Assembly: GCA_963580285.1 (NCBI GenBank)
Contig: OY757023.1
Coordinates: 132,030,027-132,094,026 of the forward strand
Reading direction: 5' to 3'
From: Lucinisca nassula
Taxonomy: Eukaryota > Mollusca > Bivalvia > Lucinida > Lucinidae
DNA: 64,000 nt
Made by a program: the position numbers and the translations under genes. This document shows positions 1-9,607 of this stretch, in pieces (the first letter of the stretch is position 1; every line of letters starts with the position of its first letter). Below the pieces are notes generated by a model, which was given only the letters and a program-made list of their open reading frames with translations, had not been told where the DNA came from and ran no database searches.

Positions 1-1226
1 GGCTGGACTGTCAGTCTCTTTATGAGCAAGATGGTGATTGATGAGACTAAAGAGAATTGGATTCACACAGCTGAGGGTCGGGTACTCTTCAGAGCACATG
101 AGCCTTGTGGCCATGTATAGAGGCTTTAGCACAGGAACTATGGCCTCAATAAATGACCACTGCTCATCTGCCATGTCTAGGACTCGTGCCTCAGAAGGCT
201 TGGTGATAGTTTGATCGTGTAATACAGCATAAATGGCAAGGCGTTGTTCAAGAAGACGTTCAAACATGTCATAAGTCGAATTCCACCTGGTTGGACAGTC
301 AATGATCAATGCATTTTGGGCTATGCCCATTTGCTTTTGCCTCTTTACAAGTTCATTGTTTACATTCACTGATCGCTTGAAGTGGTTAACAAGGTGTTTA
401 GCCGCACCAATGGTGCGAGTTACCATAGGTGACTTATCAAAAGAACCTCTGATAGACAACTGTAACGTGTGACCGAAGCATCTCACGTGAGTTATATTGT
501 CAGGAAGTAGAGAAGCACAGGATACCATGTTAGAGGCATTGTCAGAAACTAAAGATGTAATATTCTGATCTTTCATTGCACACTCTTGACATACACTCTT
601 CAAGTCGGCACGAATATTTTCACCAGTGTGCTTTTCAGTGGTTTTACGAGTGGCAAGCACACAATTATTGTAATTCCAGTTTTCATCTATAAAGTGCCCG
701 GTGACAGTTATATAACCTTCTGTAGCCAGACTTGTCCAGTGGTCAGTTGTGAGAGAAATTCCAGGTTGAGAGGACATGATTTTAACCAGTTCTGATTTCA
801 TAAGATCATAGGACAGTGACACATATTTTGCTACCGTGGTCCAGCATGGCACTTCATAAGAGGGGTTTAGCTCTTTACAGAAATCTTTGAATCCACCCCC
901 TTCTACAATATTTAGAGGTCGCAGGTCACGAGCGCACATTTCCGCAAGTTTTGCGGTACACTTCTGCCATTTAACTTTGCTCATCTGTGATACTACGGGA
1001 GATCGAAAGGCAGTGATTGGAGGCTGCACAATTTTTTTTCTGTAGTTGATTCTGGCTTCAAGGATTTATGGACGTGTTTTAAATGGTTGGACATTGTTCC
1101 AGTGCTGCCTCCCGTGTATGAAAGTTCTGTTTTGCACAGATTACACTTGGCCTTCTTCTTGCCGTCGACATTGTCAACAAGCGTAAAATACTGCCAAACT
1201 GGCGATCTGAGGTTTTTTTCAGCCAT
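1..1226 (-). CDS. hAT transposase with BED zinc finger, partial, one frameshift
   Basis: Nuclear transposase that would cut and paste its own hAT element. The ATG is at 1226. Residues about 10-55 form a BED finger (CNLC, later HLKHVH). The frame then breaks at a run of eight T (1032-1039, A on the coding strand). One base further on, the protein is open with no stop from about 1030 to base 1. The body holds the expected hAT blocks in order: TTDHWTS (first catalytic Asp), SDNASNMV (second Asp), RCFGHTLQL, and DCPTRWNSTYDM. The C-terminal catalytic Glu and dimerisation region lie outside the window. Family assignment is strong. It resembles ZBED1-like genes, but a host-domesticated gene cannot be excluded. 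The single shift may be an inactivating mutation or a homopolymer sequencing error. Confidence 0.88.
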
Positions 1227-1396
1227 ATTGGAGAAAGAAAGGAAGTGACGTGGTTATGAGGTAATATTTTGATGATGTCATTTACTTTGATCACATGTAA
1301 GTCACATGTTTCGTGTAAACGGTCAGTCGATTTTGTAAACGTTTTCTACACAGACACGAAACGCTCCCGTTTACACGTGTAACCGTGATAGCCCTA
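1..1396 (-). mobile_element. hAT-family DNA transposon, 5' part, cut by window edge
   Basis: The transposon reads right to left. Its transposase gene occupies 1-1226. The roughly 170 bp upstream ends in GTGATAGCCCTA at about 1385-1396, which read outward from the element begins TAGGGCTATCAC, the form expected of a hAT terminal repeat. Just inside it CGTGTAAACGG (about 1313-1323) is inverted as CCGTTTACACG (about 1368-1378). The other terminus lies beyond the window, so neither the full inverted repeats nor the expected 8-bp target duplication can be checked. Confidence 0.7.
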
Positions 1397-1567
1397 CACC
1401 TAATATCATATTGGGACGGAACCACGGTTTTCTAACCACAGCTAGTCACAAGTCATGGATCAAACAAGTGACCCGGCGTTTATTAATTACATTCTACAAA
1501 AGGGGTCTAAAAGCCTAAATGAATCCAGAATGAGCGGGTGTCCCAACTTTACGTCTCACCAACATCT
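1397..1567 (+). repeat. Dispersed 170-bp repeat X, copy 1
   Basis: Nearly identical, in the same orientation, to 9440-9607. Both contain TGGATCAAACAAGTGACC and TGAGCGGGTGTCCCAAC and diverge after CACCAACATC. The left edge of this copy abuts the hAT terminus at 1396. It is not the LTR of the Gypsy element lying between the copies, because neither copy is next to that element's primer site or its pol end. Confidence 0.75.
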
Positions 1568-2508
1568 AGAGTCAGCATGAGACAGGACCTCACTTAGAAA
1601 GACTCATTCTACTACTGGAGAAGCCTGGGATCAATTCTGCGACGTCTAGCTGGCAAAGCTAGTAGCCTAATCACTACAGGCCACAACAGTGAATTCAGAA
1701 TAGGCTTCAGAAAGTTGGGGTATACTAGAAGTAAACCCCTCCAAAACCTACAAGCATGTTCATACAAAAATAATACTAAACATAGATTTAACATACCTTT
1801 CAATATACTTTCTATTTCCCCGTCACAATGTTGTGTTAACTCTTACAACTTGACCTGCTGCTAAAGTGTCCGCTTTTTCCAGGGTTTATATATCTATGAA
1901 TACTACCGGAAAATCATGCCCACTCATATTATCTTGCTCAATTCGTGGCGAGGTGGAGATACCGGCCACAAACAAAGCCAGATAGCCAAAGTCGAGTAGA
2001 TAATGGATTTGCGTTCAAATAGTATATTTCCCATAGGAAAAATTGATGAAACGACCCTATAATCAATGACATGACTCCTGTCAAAACGAACACCCACACA
2101 ACACGTGACGGGAATAAAAATCATATATGGCACAATTTGGCGGTTGGCGATTTTTAGGCAAATTCTATAGGACTCGGCCTTTTAGCGGCCCCCTGTATTG
2201 TAAAAACAGCTCTCTATAAACCCCTCATGCATACATCGTATGATATGTGCATGACTTGTTCATGGAGCCGCACAGTTTGCGTACCATATTTCACCTAAAA
2301 TATTTCACTCGCACCGCCCTACCATATATCTACTAAAAATAATTTAGATGTGCATAAGCACCAGAGAGGTTTCCTATTCCATCTCGTAACAAAGGTTTCC
2401 CCTTTTGGAGAAAAAACAATCGGAAATGTTTTTTCTTTGTGTATAGAGATGGAATAGGATGAACCTATCTAAACAAGACAGCTATTTACTCAACAACCGT
2501 GCGAAGAA
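1568..2508. other. No recognisable gene
   Basis: AT-rich sequence with short random frames only. It should hold the 3' LTR of the minus-strand Gypsy element, but nothing here matches the LTR start at 7883. A purine stretch on the minus strand (CCAAAAGGGGAAAC, about 2396-2409) is a possible polypurine tract. The only clear structure is the inverted repeat listed separately. Confidence 0.4.
2368..2465. repeat. Inverted repeat around a possible polypurine tract
   Basis: GGTTTCCTATTCCATCTC (2368-2385) is matched in inverse by GAGATGGAATAGGATGAACC (2446-2465), with about 60 bp between the arms. The loop carries the purine-rich minus-strand run just downstream of the pol stop. It could be a retrotransposon 3' UTR hairpin or an unrelated small foldback. 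Confidence 0.5.
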
Positions 2509-5184
2509 TTACCTACTAAGGTAGTCTGCCCCCAAATTTTCTTGGCCCCGAATTGCAACAATCCGAAATCTATACGGCTGTAGTTTCGTTGCCCAACGCA
2601 TAATTCGAGGATTGAGAACTTTTGCTGTTTGCATATAAGACAAGGGCTTGTGGTCTGTCTCAAGCAGGAATTCTACTCCGTAAAGATACTTGCGAAATTT
2701 CTCAACACCCCAGATAATAGCCAAACATTCCTTCTCTATTACAGAATAGTTTTTCTCACGAGGCAAAAGTTTCTTGCTGGCATAAGCAATGGGAAGTCGT
2801 CCTTCCCCTTCAAACTCTTGGAGCAAAACGGCTCCTATACCAACATCAGAAGCGTCCGTCCGGAGTATGAACGGATTCCCATCATGAAAGATAGGAAGAC
2901 GAAGAATAGGACTAGACGTGAGTCTATTCTTCAGGGTCTGAAAAGCCTTTTCATGATGGTCCTGCCAGTCTGTGATCTTGTTTGGTCTACTTTTCTTAGT
3001 TAAATCTGTCAAAGGGGAAGCAATAGATGAGAAATTTGGAATGAAACGGCGGTAGAAACCAGCCAACCCAAGAAATGACTTTATTTGTCTCTTAGTAGAA
3101 GGTCGAGGAGCATCCTTTATAGCTTGTATCTTGTCTTCTTGCGGTCTTACTGACTGAGCAGCTACACTGTGACCAAGACATTCGATACTGCTATACCCAA
3201 TCATACACTTGGAAGGTTTTGCCGTCAACTTGGCTGTCCTAAGTCTATCCAAAACTTCACGTAATGACGTCAAGTGGTCTTTCCAAGTTTCGGTAAAGAT
3301 CCACATATCATCGACGAAGCTATCAACGTTAGAAAGTTCGGACAGAATCTTTCTCATCACCCTGCAAAATGTTGCTCCTGAGTTTACCAAACCGAAGGGC
3401 ATAGTTTTGAATTGAAACAAGCCTTTGGGGGTTTCGAACGCAGTTAGGGGTTTTGCCTTAGACGTCATTTTTACCTGCCAATAACCTTTTGACAAATCTA
3501 ATTTGCTAAAGTATTTGTGCCCCGACATTCTATTTATAACCTCCTCCATATTTGGCATTGGTTCTGCATCGAACTCCGTCACTTTATTAAGTTTACGGAA
3601 GTCAATGCAGAACCGCACCGAACCATCTTTTTTAGGGACAAGTACTACAGGGGATGAGTATGGAGATATTGATGGCTCAATAACTCCTAAATCTAACATA
3701 TCCTGAATTTCCTTTTCCATTACATCCCGTACTTTATATGGTATGGCATAACCTTTTGACCTCACTGGTTCCGTCGTCAGCAACTTTATGTCGTGTTCTA
3801 TTTGGTCAGTTCGTCCAGGTACACTGGACAGTACGTCCGGGTATTCTTTTATCAACGTCTCTATTTCTTTACGCTGATCCTGCGTTAACATTTCTGAAAT
3901 ATTGACGTCCTTAAACGTCTCTGGTTGCTTTGCAGTAGGAAAAGCGCAATCTTCCAATGAGAATTCGTCAACGTCATCATTTTCAGTTGACGGAATGGAC
4001 TCTACAGAAAGCAAGCAATGTGACGTCACATTCTGACGTTCCACATATTGCTTCAGTATGTTAGCGTGATATGTGTTAACATTTCCATTGACGTCAATCT
4101 TATAATCCATTCTGTTCACTACCTCAACCACTTCATAAGGACCTTTCCATTGAAGCAATAATTTATTACTGTATGTCGGTAGTAACAACAGCACTTTATC
4201 GCCGACGTCAAATTTACGCGACCTCGCGCCTTTATCATAATAAGCTTTCTGCTTAATCTGAACCTTCTTTAAATTATCACGCGCTAATTTGCATGTCTGC
4301 TCTAACCGTTCCCTAAGCTCAATAACGTATTGATACGTCGAAAGAACTTGCTCATCGCGTACCTCTTCAGCCCATAATTCTCTTAATATTGCCATTGGAC
4401 CTCTGACGTTACGTCCATATAACAACTCAAAAGGGGAGTATCCTAAAGACTCTTGTGGGACTTCCCTTACCGCAAATAATAAGGCTGGAAGATATTTATC
4501 CCAATCTTTTGGACGTTCAGCACACATGCGACGTAACATCTGCTTTAACGTAGCGTGGAAACGCTCTATCAGTCCGTTGCAAATTGGGTGTCTCGGACTA
4601 CACGTTAACTGTTGAAGAGAAAGAAGTCTGCTGACTTCCTTCATTACCTCAGCAGTAAACTGTGATCCACAATCAGTCAACATTTCATCAGGAATGCCAA
4701 CCCTACTAAACATTTCAATAAGCGCTTCCGCGACACGTTCCGTCTCAATACTCGGTAAAGCTATCGCCTCTGGATACCTTGTCGCGTAATCTATCATGGT
4801 TAAAATATACCGAGATTTCCTATCAGATCGAGGCTCAATTGGACCAACTATGTCCACTGCCACCCTCTTAAATGGCGTATCAATCAATGGCATTTTTCCT
4901 AGAGGTACTTTAGTGACCCGACCTTTCTGAATAGTTCTCTGACAAATATCACAAGATTTACAAAATCTAGCGACATCACCGCAAATACCGGGCCAGTAAA
5001 ACTCAGTTACAACTCTATCCAATGTCTTCCTAATACCCATATGTCCAGACATAAGCGTTTCATGAGCCAGTTTCAACACCTTTCCTCGGAAACTTTGAGG
5101 GACCACAAGTTGGAAAGAGACTTTATTACCCTTGGTGAACTCCCTATATGCCAAACCTTTTTTTCTCAATAAACCTAGTTTCAC
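2509..5184 (-). CDS. pol: Gmr1-like Pol: integrase then reverse transcriptase and RNase H
   Basis: The frame is 891 residues from its first in-frame GTG, with no ATG in the overlap, so it depends on entry from the upstream gag-protease frame. Order: HHCC zinc region (H41, H48, C78, C81); integrase core with D111, D171 and E207, giving exact D-35-E spacing; a GPY/F-like module (about 346-367, WKGPYEVV); RT about 495-680 with KLDLSKGY, MPFGL and the FVDD catalytic box (625-626); RNase H about 775-891 with D777, E819, D844 and a terminal GADYLSR. Integrase inserts the cDNA, RT and RNase H make it. The frame is free of stops, pointing to recent activity. Family is very confident; the Gmr1 assignment rests on domain order. 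Confidence 0.93.
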   Translation of the reverse strand: MKLGLLRKKGLAYREFTKGNKVSFQLVVPQSFRGKVLKLAHETLMSGHMGIRKTLDRVVTEFYWPGICGDVARFCKSCDICQRTIQKGRVTKVPLGKMPLIDTPFKRVAVDIVGPIEPRSDRKSRYILTMIDYATRYPEAIALPSIETERVAEALIEMFSRVGIPDEMLTDCGSQFTAEVMKEVSRLLSLQQLTCSPRHPICNGLIERFHATLKQMLRRMCAERPKDWDKYLPALLFAVREVPQESLGYSPFELLYGRNVRGPMAILRELWAEEVRDEQVLSTYQYVIELRERLEQTCKLARDNLKKVQIKQKAYYDKGARSRKFDVGDKVLLLLPTYSNKLLLQWKGPYEVVEVVNRMDYKIDVNGNVNTYHANILKQYVERQNVTSHCLLSVESIPSTENDDVDEFSLEDCAFPTAKQPETFKDVNISEMLTQDQRKEIETLIKEYPDVLSSVPGRTDQIEHDIKLLTTEPVRSKGYAIPYKVRDVMEKEIQDMLDLGVIEPSISPYSSPVVLVPKKDGSVRFCIDFRKLNKVTEFDAEPMPNMEEVINRMSGHKYFSKLDLSKGYWQVKMTSKAKPLTAFETPKGLFQFKTMPFGLVNSGATFCRVMRKILSELSNVDSFVDDMWIFTETWKDHLTSLREVLDRLRTAKLTAKPSKCMIGYSSIECLGHSVAAQSVRPQEDKIQAIKDAPRPSTKRQIKSFLGLAGFYRRFIPNFSSIASPLTDLTKKSRPNKITDWQDHHEKAFQTLKNRLTSSPILRLPIFHDGNPFILRTDASDVGIGAVLLQEFEGEGRLPIAYASKKLLPREKNYSVIEKECLAIIWGVEKFRKYLYGVEFLLETDHKPLSYMQTAKVLNPRIMRWATKLQPYRFRIVAIRGQENLGADYLSR

Positions 5185-7141
5185 CTCGGTTTAAACCACG
5201 ACTCACAGTCTTGTTCCCAGATACAACCCTTTTCCTGATGTTTTCCAAAGTTGGATCATCAACCTGAGCTTGCTTGAAAGCCTCCTTGTCATCGTTAATG
5301 ATCTGATCGGGAACCTTAAGTTTTCTGTAAGGCTTCTCATCCTGCCTAGTTTGAGACCTAGTTACAGCCGCGGCTGAGAAATGAGACATATCAGGAAGTT
5401 TTGATCCATCAATGTTACCGATAACCAAATCGTACAACGTATCATCCATACACAAAGCTTCAGTTTTCCCAGTGAAAAAAGGACAATCAATGTCAATCAT
5501 TGCCAAAGGATACCTTTGTGTGGATTCATCAATCAACGTAACATTTGATTCCTTTCCTATTAACTGACTATCCGAAACCAAACTTCTCCGAACGACACAG
5601 CCTGTACACCCAGTATCTCTTAATACAACCACCTTTTTATTATTAACCAATCCTTGTGCCGTCGGTAACCTTGCCTTTAAGAAGTAACAGACACCTTCCC
5701 TAGTTTCCTTACTACACTCCTCCCTATCCGAAATCAAAGGATCACCAATCTTATTTTCAAAAATACTTCCAATCTCATCACCTTTCCTAGTTACTTCCGT
5801 CTGACAAAAACTAACTTGGTGTGCTGCGCCACGTGGTGTGCTATTATTTTTACCGCGTCCGCGAAAAGACCCTCTAAAATTACCACGACCACGTGTATAA
5901 CCACGACCTACATTCTGCGTATTCTCATTCTTAACCTGAGAACCTTGAGCCTCTACGCGCGTGTTAAAATTTTCTTTAACACCGCTATCCCCCACTCCAG
6001 TTGCTCCTACCTCTGCGCTATACAATTGCTTCCTGTCGGGGTTCTTAAAACATTTAATTGTTAAATGCCCCTTACCGCATATGCTACACTTGATATCCGG
6101 TCTACCACTCGGTTTGTTCGAGTCAACTTTGTCCTGTTTCCCCTGCGCTGCGCCTCTATTATCGCGTTGCCCCTTATTAATGCAACTATATACGCCCCCG
6201 CGCGCTTCTGCAAACAAATCTGCCTCCCTAGCCATTTCATCTAAATTACCAAACTGTTTTGGCTTCAGATGTACATACAGTTCTCTATTACATGACTCCA
6301 GGAACTGATCCCTTGCCATGAAATCACAGACAGCCGGAAAAGATTTTTCTATCTTTGCCATATTAAGCCATTTTTCTAAATAACTTCTCAGTCTACTACT
6401 GAACTGTATGAACGTTTCTGATTTCTCGGGCCTACTATAACGAAACTGCTCCCTAAATCCGCGCTCTGTCATGTCAAAATTCTTTAATAAAGCGTCCTTT
6501 AACTTTTCATAATCCGCCGCATCCTCATTTGACAACCGGTCATATACATCAAGTGCGCGCCCTTTGAGCAATGCACTTAAATACGCGGCCCAAACACTCT
6601 TATCCCATTTATTAGCCGTAGCATATTTCTCAAATCTAGATAAATAACTATCCATTTTATCCTTACCCTCTTCAAAATAAGGTAACTTAGGATCCCGGGC
6701 ATGAGCCACCTTCTCAGCTTTTTGCTTTTCAAATTCTAGCTCGAGCTTCGCTCTCTGCATTTCTAACTGATTCCTTAATTCTTGGTGCTGTAGCTCAAAC
6801 CCATGTTTTATTTGTTCTAAATGGGCCTCACTAACCTCTTTTGCCTCCCTTTCAGTCTGAATGCGTGCCATTTCAAGTTCCTTATTAACATTCAACATAG
6901 CTAGTTCATGTGCCCTTTCCTTTTCCTTTTCCCTTTCCTTTTCTTCTAACTTAGCTAGTTCATGTGCCCTTTCCTTTTCCTTTTCCCCCCTTTCCTTTTC
7001 CTTTTCTTCAGACCTTAACCTTTCTAAATCCCTTTGCTCTTGCCTTTCCGCCCGCTCAATATCTTGCTGCTCTTTAACAAAACCTTGTAACTCCTTCCCC
7101 TCATAACCTAAGTCCTTTCCCATTTGCATTAAACGCTCCAT
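5144..7141 (-). CDS. gag: Gmr1-like Gag-protease polyprotein
   Basis: The frame is open to a GTG at 7162, but the first ATG is at 7141, giving about 665 residues. Positions below count from the GTG. Residues 30-150 are a Glu/Lys/Arg coiled coil with a duplicated ERAHELA block. Residues about 165-320 are capsid-like, and 236-320 resemble a SCAN domain (FRYSRPEKSETF, RDQFLESC, EADLFAEA). A CCHC knuckle with C-x2-C-x3-H-x4-C spacing lies at 359-371, followed by an RG-rich stretch (420-440). A retroviral-type aspartic protease has LRDTGC at 514-519. The tail (VDDPTLENIRKRV) is the usual pre-integrase segment. It overlaps pol by 41 bases and is joined to it at A7. It forms the cytoplasmic particle that packages RNA and enzymes. 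Confidence 0.9.
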   Translation of the reverse strand: MERLMQMGKDLGYEGKELQGFVKEQQDIERAERQEQRDLERLRSEEKEKERGEKEKERAHELAKLEEKEREKEKERAHELAMLNVNKELEMARIQTEREAKEVSEAHLEQIKHGFELQHQELRNQLEMQRAKLELEFEKQKAEKVAHARDPKLPYFEEGKDKMDSYLSRFEKYATANKWDKSVWAAYLSALLKGRALDVYDRLSNEDAADYEKLKDALLKNFDMTERGFREQFRYSRPEKSETFIQFSSRLRSYLEKWLNMAKIEKSFPAVCDFMARDQFLESCNRELYVHLKPKQFGNLDEMAREADLFAEARGGVYSCINKGQRDNRGAAQGKQDKVDSNKPSGRPDIKCSICGKGHLTIKCFKNPDRKQLYSAEVGATGVGDSGVKENFNTRVEAQGSQVKNENTQNVGRGYTRGRGNFRGSFRGRGKNNSTPRGAAHQVSFCQTEVTRKGDEIGSIFENKIGDPLISDREECSKETREGVCYFLKARLPTAQGLVNNKKVVVLRDTGCTGCVVRRSLVSDSQLIGKESNVTLIDESTQRYPLAMIDIDCPFFTGKTEALCMDDTLYDLVIGNIDGSKLPDMSHFSAAAVTRSQTRQDEKPYRKLKVPDQIINDDKEAFKQAQVDDPTLENIRKRVVSGNKTVSRGLNRGETRFIEKKRFGI
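5158..5164 (-). other. A7 run where the gag-protease frame passes to pol
   Basis: On the coding strand GAG-AAA-AAA-A-GG separates two frames. The protease frame reads ...FIEKK and then runs to a stop at 5144. Continuous family-like protein (FIEKK then GLAYREF) needs a +1 step past one A. Either the run gained a base, or there is +1 frameshifting. The -1 slip typical of many retroelements does not give the right frame. Confidence 0.6.
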
Positions 7142-7860
7142 TATTGATAACGTAAATCTCACGTTACTATCAAAACCACTATAAACTGATCAGTTATGAT
7201 CAGTGATGATTGAATGGGCTTAACTAAAACGTTAAGATATGTGTTATACGCGTTAATCTAACTAAAACGTTAGTTATTAAAGCACACGCGATTTGAAATG
7301 TCAAATGCTTTCAGCACAGTATGACGTTGCGTACTGGTAGTCTAATATGACGTCATAAACTGACGACGTTTACAGTAAAATGCTACAATCCGAAGTTTCA
7401 TCACATTACAAAACTCCGATCATAACAAGTCACCATTACTGTTTCTATTACGTCATACCTAACCTCAAGCCACTGCGTAAATATTAACGCTACCGTTATG
7501 TCAACGTCAGTAAATTGTTAACGTCACTACGTCAGAACCATGTGTGGGTAAGATCAATTAGTAGCTCCAATTTAACTTAGTAGAATGTCAGGTAACACAA
7601 TTAAGTGGGGTCTACTTAAATTTTTCGTTACCAAGAAAAAGTGGGGTTTGCCTTGCCTTCCTGCTCAGAAATTATCGACTTGTCAGTATCCATTCAGTTG
7701 AATACATGGGTTTCGCACTTCATCAACGCAGGAAGGAAGATTAAAGTTAATTTCTAAATGTGGCTGTCAATGCATTTATTTATTTATTTTTTTTTTAAAG
7801 TTGATGATTCAGAGTATCAATGTGCTGTTCCACAGCCGGGAACACCAGCCAGAGATCAAA
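7142..7860 (-). other. 5' leader of the Gmr1-like element, rich in TGACGTCA-like motifs
   Basis: Non-coding stretch between the primer site and gag. From about 7320 to 7550 it contains many ACGT cores, including ATGACGTCATA near 7350, TTACGTCATA near 7450, and a series of AACGTC and ACGTCA near 7500-7535. TGACGTCA is the CREB/ATF consensus. Whether it acts as an enhancer here is untested. Confidence 0.45.
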
Positions 7861-7880
7861 TCCTCACTTCACTGACACCA
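7861..7880 (-). other. Primer-binding site, tRNA-Leu-like
   Basis: On the minus strand TGGTGTCAGTGAAGTGAGGA begins with TGGTGTCAG, the complement of the 3' end of many tRNA-Leu molecules including CCA. It lies two bases inside the LTR end (ACATGTAACA read on the minus strand), as expected for the minus-strand DNA primer site. Leu-type sites are known in some molluscan Gypsy elements such as Steamer. Confidence 0.65.
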
Positions 7881-7882
7881 AA

Positions 7883-8400
7883 TGTTACATGTGGGTTTAC
7901 GACGTCCCGCAAACCCCCATGCTGACAAGACAACCGAGCGTGATCTCTGACAGGTGTACGGGCAGCTGTGGGGTAAGGCACAAGAAAGATGTTAGATGAA
8001 TGACATGATTTATTTACAGTATCTACATACAACACTTACTAACATAAAACATCACAATTTGTTGCTTCTGTAGCCAACTCACGACGTCCGCTCCGAAGGC
8101 AAAACACTGTTCTGTGCTCGGAACGGGTGACGTGAATACCTACAGAAGCAAACAACAACAACAAAAACAAAAAAAGAAACAACACAAAACGCGACTGGCC
8201 AGTTTATAACTTAGGGTGAATCCCCACTCGCGTGACACTTCCTCTCGCGAACTAGTAGAACTAGTCTATCAACATAGTTGATAATCTTAGGTTTAGCGAT
8301 CACGTTTGCTGATCAGAAGTTTAGTGATCGTCCAAATAACCTGCAGGTAAGTTGACCTCTTCCATGGTCTCACATTTGTTTACAACGAACAATGATTTAG
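7883..8400 (-). repeat. 5' LTR of the Gmr1-like element, outer end undefined
   Basis: The inner end is set by the primer site: the plus strand reads TGTTACATGTGGGTTTACG, so the LTR ends ...TGTAACA on the sense strand. Without a second copy the outer limit is a guess. A CAA-rich tract lies at 8148-8190 and more ACGT motifs at about 7900, 8080 and 8130. Confidence 0.5.
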
Positions 8401-9439
8401 AAGATTCTGCTTCTATCCTGGTAGGCGCTGATTACGGCGGTCTGTCCGCCCTTGCTGGACCCTAACGCCTAGCGTCGTACCAGTACCTGCTGCTATGAAG
8501 CAGGGAGCAGCAGGTCACACATTGTTGTGCCTGCAAATTACGATAACGGGACTAGAAACGAGTCACAAAACATACATGCTATATCATGATCCCCCTCCCG
8601 GAGAAGTAAGAATATGTTCATGCATATACCGTTATTGCGCATGCGCCGACCAGACATACAGGCTGATTAGTGCATGCGACAAATAACCGTACAGCAGAAC
8701 TCAACTTGACTGTGCATCAAATTACCAGCACCCAGCGCTTGACACAATAATACTCAAAGTTCATGTTTCCTTACTGAGCACTACAGAAATCAATTAATGC
8801 TCACTACTACTGAGCATAATACTCATCAAATTTGTGCTCACTACATTATCACAAGTAAGAGGCAATTGAACAGAGCACGCCTTTGCTCTACCTGGTCAGC
8901 TGCCAATTACAGGAAACATAACAATCTCTATTTCATATCCTTCTCCGCGACACGGCTCACAAATATAGCTATTCACAAATTCAATACATTAATAACAGAT
9001 AGAAACTACAACAGACGATTTTCATCTATAATCCACAACATTTGTTAGTGTCTCATAAGGGCCAACACTGTTTGCCGTAAATTCTCTCTATTTGGTAGGC
9101 ACCCCGTCACAACCGTCCTCGCGACGCCGATGACGCAGCTGACGTCATCCCCGCCGCTCAGGCCGTTATGACGTGTGGCGACCAAATACTCCCACTTATC
9201 ATCATCACGTTCTTTATATGTACATACATGCACAAACTGAGTTATCAGACCAAACGGCATCATTACAAAATGAACTCGTAATTCTTCTTGAACAAAATTA
9301 TTTCTAATCAACGTGAACATGCTTGTAAAATAAAATTCATTACGGTTCATCATCACGGATAACCCAACAGGCTCTTGTATGAGTTTGCCCTGATGATGAA
9401 GATGTGGTTAAACCCGTCTTAAGTTTACGTCCCCTCTAC
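8401..9439. other. No recognisable gene; may include LTR or flank
   Basis: Only short chance frames. Local features are a small hairpin around ACCTGCTGC/GCAGCAGGT (about 8485-8515) and repeated ACTGAGCA/TGAGCATAAT words near 8775-8850. Nothing matches a second LTR or a known coding family. Confidence 0.3.
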
Positions 9440-9607
9440 ACCTAATATCATATTGGGACGGAACCACGGTTTTCTAACCACAGCTAGTCACAAGTCATGG
9501 ATCAAACAAGTGACCCGGCGTTTATTAATTACATTCTACAAAAGGGGTCTAAAAGCCTAAATGAATCCAGAATGAGCGGGTGTCCCAACTTTACGTCTCA
9601 CCAACAT
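9440..9607 (+). repeat. Dispersed 170-bp repeat X, copy 2
   Basis: Same sequence and orientation as 1397-1567, with shared CTACACCTAATATC at the left edge. Here the left neighbour is unrelated to the hAT end, so this copy shows what flanks the repeat without that insertion. A 151-codon frame starting in it (9497) has no recognisable domain. Confidence 0.7.

Larger units (their letters stand above)
2509..8400 (-). mobile_element. Gmr1-like Ty3/Gypsy LTR retrotransposon
   Basis: Reading right to left: a 5' LTR starting at 7883 (right limit unknown), a leucine-type primer-binding site, a leader of about 700 bp, gag-protease, then integrase, RT and RNase H. Integrase before RT is the Ty1/copia order. 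Within Ty3/Gypsy it characterises the Gmr1 lineage. No second LTR is visible at the low-coordinate end, so the copy is probably not autonomous now, although its coding capacity is nearly intact. Confidence 0.85.

Noticed and set aside
2629..7106. Plus-strand frames across the Gmr1-like element.
   Set aside because: All lie opposite well-supported gag and pol coding sequence and show no domain.
9045..9356. A 103-codon minus-strand frame.
   Set aside because: No recognisable motif, no context, and a composition compatible with chance.
1397..9607. The 170-bp direct repeats as LTRs of the Gypsy element.
   Set aside because: The true LTR end is fixed by the primer site at 7861-7883. The repeats are 800 bp or more from pol and 1.5 kb from the primer site.
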